Part shown: positions 48,169 to 58,890 of the stretch, in pieces
How the letters are laid out: every line of letters begins with the position of its first letter
Position numbering within the stretch: the stretch's first letter is position 1
Source of the DNA: Bryum argenteum
Lineage: Eukaryota; Streptophyta; Bryopsida; Bryales; Bryaceae
Assembly (NCBI GenBank): GCA_037043015.1
Contig: CM073321.1
Location: forward strand, 22,131,001-22,195,000
Direction: 5' to 3'
DNA: 64,000 nucleotides
Program-made: the position numbers and the translations under genes
Notes under the pieces: generated by a model
What the model was told of the DNA's origin: nothing
Seen by the model: only the letters and a program-made list of their open reading frames with translations
Database searches by the model: none

Positions 48169-50156
48169 ATGGCCTTTCTTTGTGCTGATCATCATTCTGT
48201 TTCGGTCCTCTTTCCATTAAGCGAAGACAGTTATGCTAAAGTCACTTGTACAACCTTAAGTTTAAAGTTTCAGTTTCGTGAGGACACTGTCTTTGTTGAA
48301 GAAGAAGTTTTGACGATAAAACTCGTCTACTTTCACACGCAGTTGGTCAGACCAGAGGAGAAAATGATGTCGGTACATTCTGGTTGTTGAAGCCCGGAAA
48401 ATATTGTGTTTATGGAGTCTCAGATTCTGTGTTAGATGGTTCCACTGAACTTCTAACACCTAGGGAGTCGTCCACTATTAGCATGGAGAGACCAGTAATG
48501 TCTAGAGTCAAAATTGAGCCCGGTCTAGAAACAATTTATGAGTTGAGTGATGACTTTGGTAGTGAGGTTGAAGTTATTTGATCGGAAAGTGAAGTACAAG
48601 GTACCCTACGTCCAGGCGTACATTGTAAGGAATTAGCTCCTCTTAATAGTCTTTCTCGTACTCTTGGTCAGTCCTAGGTTGGAACAAGTCCCGTTCAAAG
48701 TATTATTGATTCATTGATGCGTCTTGGAGCTTGTAAACGATCCAAGAATGTCTTGTCTTGAATTAACTTCGATGTAATCAAACTCCAGCAAGTTGATTAC
48801 CTCCCCCCTCGTTACAATGGAGATGTTATCTTAGAACTTCCTCCATTAGGTGACTACAGTCAAAACACAAAGGCCAAGCAACTTCATGGAATGGATAGAC
48901 GGTACAATGGCCATGCTTGGTCTCGTACAATTACATCAAATATTGCAAATGATCTGAATCTTTTGTTTCGTACATCATCTTGTTTGGGCCACCTCCGTTG
49001 CAACAACCGTGATTGTGAGTATCTTCGGCGAGACCACAGAACTTCCGATCTGAATGAAACTGAGTAGGATGGATTATCTGAGAAGGTGTTTGACGTGGGG
49101 TCCATGCCACCCCCTGGTTCGACCGTTGTTTGCAAGCCCTGTAATGTCCCCCCGACTTGTGTAGCTGTCTGCGCTGCCAAGATCTACTATGTCACTGCGA
49201 CACCTCAGATGACAAGAGCTTGTGTGCACTTGGGACGTCACGACCATCCCGTCAAGTCAGGTGATCATCGGGACTTCATCGAACTAACTGACACCTTGAT
49301 TAGAGAGCAAGTTGAACGCACTCCATCAGCCACTCGCTCCGCAATTGTGCTTGAAACTGCAAAAGAAGAACTGGGCCCACTCCTCCTTGCTAAAGAAAGA
49401 GAACCACAGAAGATCTTAGAACTGGACGAGCTGCAAGTGATTTTTGATCGATGTAAGCACCTGAGCTCTCCCAACATTTGTAACACTTTCACCACATTCA
49501 GGGCTATCCGTCGCTTTGGAGTCATGGACAGTATCACCCAGTTACGCTGTGCTAGCAATTGGAAGTTTGTCCAAAAGAATATGTTTCCAGGGCAACGAGA
49601 GAACATGGATAAGGTCTTTGTCATCAAAATGTCTGAAGTTGGGCCGGGTAGTGGAGTGGATCTCGTTAAGCGAATGCAGTGTGGGGGTGACTTGGAGAAT
49701 GCGTGGATAATGTTTGACCATGTCAAACGTGTTAGATCGTGGACGACGATGGCTTGTCACGTTTATGATTCTAAATATTGCAGAGTCATGACAATTGCAA
49801 CATGCGACATGCAGTCTGAGGACACGACAGCCCAATCGGTTGTCTGGAAGAATTTGAATGCCATTATGGCAAAGCACGGTGTTGAGAATGTGAATTTCAA
49901 GGGCTTCATGGCCAGCGGCGCCCAGGCTAATTGGTATGCGGTTCGCATCATCTATGGGAGCGGAAATGCGTCTGAGAAGATGATTAACAGAGAAAGGACT
50001 TGCCTCTTCCATTGGACCCAGTCCCTAGAAAAACACAAAAAGGCTGACCTACGACAAGACCTCCAAGCTCAACACCGAAAACTTTGTCATCAGTACAAGA
50101 ATGCCACGTCAAAAAACCTTCTGAAACTTTTAGTCTGCATTGAGTTTAACACTTAA
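48169..50156 (+). pseudogene. Mutator-like (MULE) transposase of unit A, truncated
   Basis: It is related along its length to the gene at 58891-62140. The N-terminal part (48169-49080) is disrupted but keeps LKPGKYCVYGV, a DRRYNGHAWSRTIT block and a CNNRDCEY zinc-finger half, as in WRKY/GCM1-type zinc fingers of MULEs. From 49086 to 50156 one long open frame carries a second cysteine cluster (CKPCNVPPTC...C...CVHLGRHDHPV). It continues through the transposase core: VFVIKMSEVGPGSG, MFDHVKRVRSWTTMACHVYD, IATCDMQSED and AQANWYAVRIIYG, then ERTCLFHW. Unit B has RADSAQANW where this copy has MASGAQANW, so an Asp at a likely catalytic position is lost. The C-terminal SWIM finger is missing. The frame ends near the 3' end of unit B's minus-strand gene. 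Confidence 0.75.
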
Positions 50157-50530
50157 ACATTTAGATACACCGATGCATTGAAATTGGAGTTGAAGAAGAT
50201 TCATCAAAATTAGGGTTGGCGTCACCATTAAAGGCAAGCATGGCTTTAGATTACATAGTATTGAGATACTTATAGTAATACTTGAAGCACTTAGTGTAGG
50301 TTAAGCTATCAACGATAATCACGACAAATAAAAAAATAAAACCGTATATATTGAAAAACACATAAAAATAGTATATAAGTAATAGATCATGGTAAACTAC
50401 AAGTGTATGGCGCTATCATGTCCAGTACCTATCAGAAAACAAATCACAAACTAGGCAGACTGGTAGTACCATTAAAGTGCTGATCACACTGATCAGCCTC
50501 AAAGTCTATAAACTTAAGCACACTATTGTT
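50157..50530. other. junction between units A and B
   Basis: Short AT-rich spacer between two convergent gene ends. The left end of unit B should lie here. I found no inverted match to the DNA after 62140 and no obvious target duplication. Confidence 0.4.
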
Positions 50531-53500
50531 TTAACCTCGACGTGGAGTGTCAGACAAAATGGGAGATGGAGCTTGAACAAACTCTTGAGCAAGACGCTCA
50601 GCGTACGATGGTAGGGTGAATTTTGATGGAGGGCTCTTGTAGAGATGAGCATTGCGAGTCAATCGCTCTTTCAGACCTGCGATCCTAAAATTGCAAAGAA
50701 AGTCAGTCCTACCGATTTCTAAGTGCGTAATTTAAAATCAAAAAAGAGAATACAAGATGGTATTACGCACCAATGAACTTGCGTGGCTTCTTCACGACCG
50801 GTTCGTCAGAGTCATAGTCTGCGGGACGGGCTGATTCTCCACTTTCCTCATCACCGGGAGGACCATTCTTGTAATCCGCGAGTACACCATCAAAGATCTC
50901 TTTGTCAGGTTCCATAGCAATGAGGTGTCGATTGGAGCGCGCGCAAGCAATCACAGATGCACCTAAAAAATCAGAAGCCCACGTTAAAAATGCGAAATGT
51001 AGAAACGAATTCTAATGTAGAGTCTACGGAAACATTACCTGTACTTGCGCTCGAGTCGAAGACTATACCCTCTTCGTCCCTGAGACAATCGACGAAACAT
51101 TGAATGAAGGAGGGGTCCTTCTCTCGTGAGCCTTGCCATGGCGTACCATTCGGACGATAACGCAATGTCTCTTTGTCTGCAAAGTTACAGAGGTGGTCTT
51201 CCTCATCTGATACGATTGCCACACCCACGTATGTGTGTGCCACTTGCCGAGTTTGGAACTTTGAAAGATACTCTTTACGAACATAAACTTTGATATGGAA
51301 GCAATGAGTCTGCAAAACACAAGTATAGATACATTAACATAGAAGCATAGAAGGCAATAATCATGAATTGTGAAATTGGAAACTAGAATGTGCTCCGTAC
51401 TTCTTTCGGTTTAGCTACGGTAGAGGCCATAGGGAGGGGATTATACCCCCACCAGTCTCGAACCAGACAAAAACTACATGTATGCGACTCAGAATCAAGA
51501 GTACGGTCAATTCTACGACATTTTGGATGCATAAAAAGAATGGCTCCAACGTCTGTTAAATGATACGCGACAAACACGAAGAGGCTCTCAAAGTAGGTTT
51601 TGTCACGCCGGTTCCATGATGGAATTTTTATTGGAGACACAATCGGTACAGGCAAGTTCTTGGGAGCATCTGCAAAAATGAGATCAATCCCTGGATGCTT
51701 GGGTTCATACTCCATCGCCGAACACGGGTACTTACGGTCTTCTCCAATCTGAGATACAAGTCAAAAATTAGATAGTGGCTAATAGATTTATCATTCTGCA
51801 GTCTTTGATGACTGGTGAACCAAATCTCCAATGTTCCCCTTCTCCAGATACATTGGCAGAGTGACTGATATTTGCGACGACGAGCTGCTACCAATGTGAT
51901 TGGGTTTTGGAAGAGGGCGTCTGGCAAATATTGGCTCGCTGAGGCAACGTGGGGACTGCTGCGAGTTGTGGTCAACGGTGAATGATTGAGGTGGGGACCC
52001 AGCATTTGTAAGTCTACCTGTAGAAAGTTGAGTCAATCTTGCACTGTGTCGAATTGTATTGTTTGCGGCTCCCGCTGAAGCCTGAGTCAGATCAGCATCT
52101 TCACGCCCTGCAATGTCTTCTGAGAGGGGAGCATTTTCTTTGGATTCTTGCTCAAAATCTACAACAGGCTCCGCAACAGCGTTGCGTCGCTTCCTGTTTG
52201 CACGGGACTTGGGCACTGCAACTGGTGAAGAAGGAGAAGAGATTGGATCAAGTGCGACTGGTAAAATGGAGAGGTCGTCATCATCATCGTCGTCAATGTC
52301 CTTCGGTGCAGAGTCAACTGGGTTAGAAGCGAGGTTCCGAAGAAGATGCTTCTCCTCCTTGTGCACGTAGTTGTCGTCGCACTCCGGAAACCATCCACCG
52401 GTCGTCAATTGGGAGTTAATAAACCGCTGTTGTTGGGCTGTGGAGAAAAAGCTGCGGGGATCATTCGTGACTGAAATGTCCTCGAACTCCATTGGAATGG
52501 AGAACGAAGCTAATGCTCCCTTCGCAACGAGCTCTTGTTTTAAGTACCTACAAAAATGTGAACAAATCAGATAGTGAAGATTGAACAAGTTGTACCAATT
52601 TTATTATTATTGAAGAGTAAATTAGAAACATACCGGAATAAAAGCCGCTTAATTGTAACTTTGCCCCAGGTAATCTTTTGAAGATCTGAGCCTTTGATGA
52701 ACTTTGGGCTTGCATTAGGATCAAGATAGTTGTTGAATGCCTTGTCCCATAAGAGCAACCTCCGCTTCTCCACATACTCAGATGGCTTTAGGACAACACT
52801 AGACTACTCAATGTTGAGGTTTTCATTGTCAATCAGGTTTTGCAATTCACTTTGAAGTGAATGCTCGAGCTGTGAAAAAAAAAAACATGTTAATGATGAA
52901 AATACCATGTGAACTCTAACTTTAACAACACGTAACGATAATTTAAGATACTTGTGCCCAAAGAGAAGCGCGATGTAGGAATGCAATCAAAGTTCTATCT
53001 TTCATTGGACGTTCATCTGGGAAGCGAAATGATCGTCGAACTTCGTCTGATGAGTTCCACCATTGGAGCCACTTTCCCTTGAAATCGCAATGAACATTGG
53101 TAGTAGCTACCATTTGTAAGCAATCGATTGTCATATCGGGTTTTAGGTTCTTGCTGTAATGGAAATAAATCTGCACATGAAATTCATAAGTAAGAATCAA
53201 GTTATAAAACATGATTACAAATAGAGTCATATGAAATATGTAAGGGGTGCTTTCTTTACCTCCTTCGCAAATACTTTCCCAAGTTTGTTGTTGGCCACAG
53301 CAACCATCTTGTCGAAGTTTTTGCCACGGATCGACTTGATTTCTGCCTTGATTGCATTATCCATGGCACTCCATACTCCGGGTCCTATTTGTTTCTTCTT
53401 TGGGACGGTGGCGTAGTAATTTGTTTCAGCGTCATCTGATGCTTTTGCTAATCTCCTCTGTATAACATATAAAAATGATTAATAAGGTGTAAAGAACCGA

Positions 53501-56500
53501 ACAGAAAGAATCAAATGTGAGACACATTAAACCCAACTTACCGCGTATAAGAACTTAACAAAAACGTCAACTGTTACAGGATACCAAGTATCTGTTTTTT
53601 CCTTAGCGTTCTTGCAAATTGTGTAATCCTCAGGAGATATCAGATCCTTGAAATCCTCGAGTTTCAATTTTCCGAACTTCCTCATGCGCTGCAATTTTGC
53701 ACACAAACCGTCTTCAACATGGTCATGTTCAGTAGACCTGCACAATGAAATGAAACATGGGAGATATTGAAGTTATATAGAATACATATAAATTGTTATT
53801 GGAAAATATGACGATGACTACTAGTTTATGTCGTTCATAGCGTCAAGCAGGAGATTGCTTTCTCCTCGTGCATCAAGTACGATACAATCCACGGAGATGT
53901 GCCACGAAGGTTCCATCTTATGGTACCTCTTAATGTGACGCATCCACGCCGTAATACGGTGGTTACCTTCGTACACATGAAAGTACTTATCACTCAGGTG
54001 TTGAAGATCCAGATCCGACAACAACGCCTTCTCAAACTCTTCATTTGCAGATTTCCAAAGTGGATTCGTCCACACTGCATCTCCGGCGTCAACCATTTTC
54101 TCTCTCCCTTTCCTATCAAAGGGAGAAACGTACATGACCCAGTGGCCTTCGCGATACCCTTTGTTGAACTCATTTTCCAACTTTTGTACCTCTTGTTCGG
54201 AGATAGGTCGAACCTTAGGATAACAAACAAGACGACACAATGGAATTAGCATGCGTGACTTTTTCAGAGTTTTGTATCGCAACCTGTTGATTATGGCAAT
54301 TGAATCACTCTTGTGAATCATTCGCATTTCATTTGCACTCCAATCGGGATCTTTGTTTTGGAGATGAAGGGGCATGTGGACAATCCTGACATTGACACTT
54401 CCCGGCAGTGGAGGGTCTTCATCTTCAGAATGAGAGACGTCTCCATCGTGATCGTGCATGGGTTGAGGTTGACAGTCAGTTTCCACTGGACTTTCCTCCA
54501 GAACTCCGTTGCCCACGTCTTGAGCACTTCTGCCACTGTCATGTAAGAGTTCATTCTCATACAAGGATCGAGTTGGTGGAGAATGAAGCGGAGTTGGTGT
54601 GGCTTCCTCATCTTGGACGGATTGGACTTGAACTATGTTCATTTGACAATGCAAAAACCAAAATACAACATAGCACAAAAATAATAAGAAGATATCAAAG
54701 TAACAAAGAGATATAGAAAGTAATTTAAAACCTATTTATAATTAGAAAAATATGATAAACATATCATATAATCAATGGATACAATTAAGGAGATTTCAAC
54801 TTTGCGGCAAGTCGCGGAGAACTTCTGGGTGCATTTCACTTGGATACGACGAGCTTTGGCCTCATTTTTCTTAATTCGCCTGTTAATCGCAACCCGATCA
54901 ACGTCAACACGTGAAGTGTGACGGACAGGAGTGAGAGAAGGCGGAGTTTCAGGAACCGAAGACAATGGTATTACTAATCGACGGAAATCCCCATAAGCTA
55001 ACACTTCGTCTCTCAAAGTGGAAAGGTCGCTATGTGCATCGGATTCCTCTTCTGGATGAACTGCAAGTGGCTTTAACGGTTTCTGCAATACAAGTCAAAA
55101 CCACCACCATGCAAAATATCAAATAGTATACAAAGCCAAAGAAATTCACAAACATAATAAATATTAAAACAAATCTCTTGCATTTGCACATCAAGACACA
55201 TCCCAAGCCTAACATCCCAAGTGGCTTTAAAAAAAGAACCCCGTCCCCCAAATCAACGCTGAGATCACAGCTCACGACAAGTAGAATGATCAGGACGAGC
55301 TCACGAACCTAGCCTCGGGCTAGGCGCCAGAGCTTCGTGGACGAAAGTCTCAAAGGTAAGTGAAGCATTCCGAAAAAAAAAGGACCTCGTCCCCCAAATC
55401 AACGCTGGGATCTGAGCTCACGACAAGTTGAATGATCAGGGCGAGCCTGCCTCGGGCAGGGCCCTCACCGGCATGAGCCACTATCTGATCTGCAGAAAAA
55501 AAACTACTACGGCCACCCCGCCACAGAACAAGCATGATGTAATCCGAAATGAGCATCACCTGCCCAGTGTCATACAAGCAAAAACACGAACATCCATCAC
55601 GGCGAGCTCACGAACCCAGCCTCGGGCAGGTTCTCACCGGCATACGCCAGAGCTTCGTTGACGAAAGTCTAGAAGGTAAGTGAAGCATTCCGAAAAAAAA
55701 AGGACCCCCTCCCCCAAATCAACGCTGAGATCACAGCTCACGACAAGTAGAATGATCAGGGCAAGCTCACGAACCCAGCCTCGGGCTAGGCCCTCACTGG
55801 CGTACGCCAGAGCTTCGTGGACAAAAGTCTGGAAGGTAAGTGAAGTATTCCGAAAAAAAAGGACCCCGTCCACCAAATCAACACTTGGATCCGAGCTCAC
55901 GACAAGTAGAATGATCAAGGCGAGCTTACAAAGCCTGGCTCAGGCAGGGCCCTCACCGGCATAAGCCACTATCTGATCAGCAGAAAAGAAACTACCACGG
56001 CCACCCCGCCACGGATCAAGCATCATGTAATCTGAAATGAGCATCACCGTCCCAGTGAATCTGGCAGGGAGCTGAAATTAATCTGAACAACAAAAGGGAC
56101 GACCACCTCGAGGACTACTACGTTCACAGCGTTCAGTCACCTTGATCCTTCCTCAGTCGTCAGGAATCACTTACGCCGCCATCCATTTGCCCTACTCTTT
56201 AAATACAAATCTCTCCCACCGAATTCTAGATAGAAGAAAGAAGAGTAGTTGATTGACAACAAGTACATGATTGAGAGTTGATTCTAACCTTGAAGCATGT
56301 CGCGAACCACGCCTCCTTTTCAGCACGAGTCTTGAATTTTGCTCCAGGAGCGTATTAAAGAGCGTATTCCCTGTAAAACTCAAAAAAGGCTTGACGACGA
56401 ATCAGAACTTACATTCTCCAACTCCTTCTCCACGTCCTCTCCTTTGCGCCGCATTGTGATCTCCTCTTTTCGCCGCATTGTGATCTCCTCTTCAACGCCC

Positions 56501-58379
56501 AAGTTCGCCATTGTAGCTCCTTCCTTCAAACCAAACTGCACATTGACAAGAAAGGATTTGTTGATAGGAACAGGTAGGCCATATTAGTTCATCGTAAGCA
56601 TCTTCACTGATTGCATCCTTTCTATTCACGTAGCTACAATCCAAATTGTCACTCTTTCAGTCAGGCATCTCTTCTGACAGCTTTTCAAAACTGTCCCCTG
56701 CCAAGCTTATTTGAGCCGGATCTAGCCTCATCGGCGGCTTCTCTTTGAATTTCTAGGGTTTTGCGTCGGTGCACAAAGGAGGACCTCCCGCTTCCAAGAT
56801 TTCCATGGATCACTTGCCGAAGGTGCCGGCATCACCTGGTTCATCTAGGCTACGCGTCGTAGGGGGAGGTGAGCGGACATGGAAGAAGCGGACGGAGAGA
56901 AGGCGGAGAAGGACGCGGACAGAGAGGGAGCGGATAAGCGGACGGGCTGATGGAAGACAGTGGTCATGGCAGGGTATCACAGTCAGCAAGGTCGGGCATC
57001 ACCGACGCGGAGGCCACGGCATCTCCTAGGCAAGGGCAGGGTATTAACGGGGCAGGGCAGAACAGGGCTTCATACCCCGAAACCCCAAGTCGGCGCTGCT
57101 GCCGGGGCCGGGGGTTCATACCTCGGTACCCAACGGCGCTGCTACCGGGGCCGGGGGTTTATACCCTCTGGGTTTGCCGGGACCGGGGGTTTATACCCTG
57201 GTCTGGGTCTGCAGGGGCCGGGGATTTAAACCCTGGCCGAGGGTTTATATCCTGGTCTACCGGGGCCGGGGGTTTAAACCCTGGCCGAGGGTTTATATCC
57301 TGGTCTGCCGGGGCCGGGGGATTATACCCTGGCCAGAGGTTTATACCCTGGTCTTACTTGGCCGGGGCCTTATACCCTGCTCTACCCAATACCCTGATAC
57401 CCCAATACCCCATTACCGATACCAAGGATGTCTCCATGTTTACGTGTACCTACTAGGGGTTATACCCTTCAATCTTTTATATTATTATACTGGGCCTCTT
57501 TTATTCAAGGGACTTTACACTTGTACCGCATTTTTAACTGACATTATTTATATTTATCAAAACCAATCAAACATATATTCAATATTACGTCACATTTTTC
57601 TTACTCAAACAATACTTAATCGAAATCTACATTGGCGTACTGTGCAAACATAATCACATATCTAATCTATGGAGGTGAATGCTAAAATGTGCCCATACTC
57701 CTTCATGACACTTAAGAAAAACATCATGTCATTTACCTCCTCCTCTAGAACACGGTCAGTGGTATCTTCATCTTTTTCAACATCTACCAACTTCTTCTTT
57801 TGGTCCATCCGCTCTTCGTTTTCAGAACTGTCCTCGAAATCTTTCTCCGTACCGTCAAAACTTAAATCATCTATCTCATCGTCCTCGGGACCTTCATCGG
57901 CATCACCCTAGTAGATAAACATTCAACTCATTATACTCAAACTGCAATAATTTAATAGCAAAAACTGAAGAATACTACCGTACTTGCCTATCAGAATCCT
58001 GTGCAACCTCATCACCTCCTATGTAATAACATAGAGATTCGCTAGATGTCGATCCACTTCTACCGCGCTCTTGCTCTTCTATAAATCTCTTGAAATCGTT
58101 CCCATCTTCAACAGTGTCTATCTCGTTAATCTCGATCACTGTGTCAAGATTGATCAACCGCATTTTCAGATTACGCCTATACTGGGGCCCGACTTCGTCA
58201 TCGTTCAGATCATAATCAGCAGGGCCTCCCTCATTTCCACTCGACCTAGACGCACCCACCTTTCGCAATGCACTTCGTTTGCGCGCTTTCGTATTACTAA
58301 AACAACTACCTCCTCTCTTCTTCTTCTTCTTAGGCACACTCTCATTGAATCTCTCAGACCCCAAGCTCACCGCGCCCAT
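50531..58379 (-). CDS. ParB-like + beta-class DNA methyltransferase-like protein of mobile unit B
   Basis: Proposed exons (minus strand): 58379-57984, 57907-57737, 55082-54801, 54632-53823, 53737-53542, 53457-53260, 53170-52952, 52869-52634, 52547-about 51810, 51748-51401, 51309-51039, 50962-50767 and 50684-50531. Exons 1-3 are basic then acidic. Exon 4 holds the ParB/sulfiredoxin-like part (GYREGHWVMYV, YEGNHRITAWMRHIKRYH). Exon 10 has DLIFADAPKN (motif IV-like), WNRRDKTYFESLF and DWWGYNPLP. Exons 11-12 have GTPWQGSREKDPSFIQ and, across a splice, VFDSSASTGASVIACARSNRHLIAMEPDKEIF, which reads like motifs I and II. IV-before-I order is that of beta-class amino methyltransferases. Lesions: an in-frame TAG near 52805, and a stop formed at or beside the exon 4/5 junction. 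It is divergent from the MULE gene. Confidence 0.55.
55228..56070. repeat. tandem repeat cluster inside an intron of unit B's gene
   Basis: Four copies of a GC-rich unit begin near 55228, 55370, 55690 and 55850 (core CCCCCAAATCAACGCTG...GAGCTCACGACAAGT). Two of them are extended by a second module ending CCACTATCTGATC-GCAGAAAA...GCCACCCCGCCAC (near 55.48 and 55.96 kb). Spacing is uneven because of that extra module. Confidence 0.8.
56071..57660. other. remainder of a large intron, no supported gene
   Basis: This lies between exons 2 and 3 of the minus-strand gene. It contains an Arg-rich plus-strand frame (56769-57029) and short minus frames with no family resemblance. I treat these as chance. 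Confidence 0.4.
57050..57400. repeat. GC-rich minisatellite, GGGTTTATACCC type
   Basis: About ten irregular copies of a CCGGGGCCGGGGGTTTATAC-type unit. Some carry GGGTTTAAACCC, which is self-complementary. It is followed by shorter ATACCC words to about 57.43 kb. Confidence 0.8.
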
Positions 58380-58890
58380 AACATCAAGACTCTAAACAAA
58401 AGCACACAGATCGTACCGTCTCAATACCTTACCAACACCAACTAAACGAACAAAGGAAAGGACCATCTCGTCGTCCTACTCCTATTTAAACAAAGTTTAC
58501 AAGCCGCCCCCTAACCTAATTTGCGCGGTTCATCATAAATTATCGCAACAACTATGACGGCTTATGGTCTGCCAAATGTGACATTCTCTGACATGAGATG
58601 CTAATCTATTTTTTGAATTTGCATACAAATGCTCTGACAATGACGGCCGCCGTCACTTTTCCAATTTTGAGACTGTCAACACTTGCACATTAATGATACT
58701 AATTACAATTGTCTAATGGTATACAATATTTACTCTTCATTATGGTAATTGTCTGATTTATTCAATCTACTGTACTTTTTTACTTCATTATAAGTTCCAA
58801 CTACCAATTTTCTCTTATAGACTGCATCATACCTAGTGCGTATCCTTTTCTCACATCCACTGTCGATGCTCGTTGGTCCTCTCGCACATC
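58380..58890. promoter_or_regulatory. shared divergent upstream region of unit B
   Basis: These 511 bases separate the start codons of the ParB/methyltransferase-like gene (minus) and the MULE transposase (plus). A bidirectional promoter is inferred from layout. CCTATTTAAAC near 58.49 kb and GTATACAATATT near 58.72 kb are AT-rich but not clear TATA boxes. Confidence 0.4.

Noticed and set aside
56769-57029. Arg-rich plus-strand frame as a gene
   Set aside because: Low-complexity purine-rich DNA inside an intron of the opposite-strand gene, with no domain.
57050-57430. Interstitial telomere tract
   Set aside because: The repeats contain GGGTTTA but alternate with ACCC and lack a regular 7-base period.
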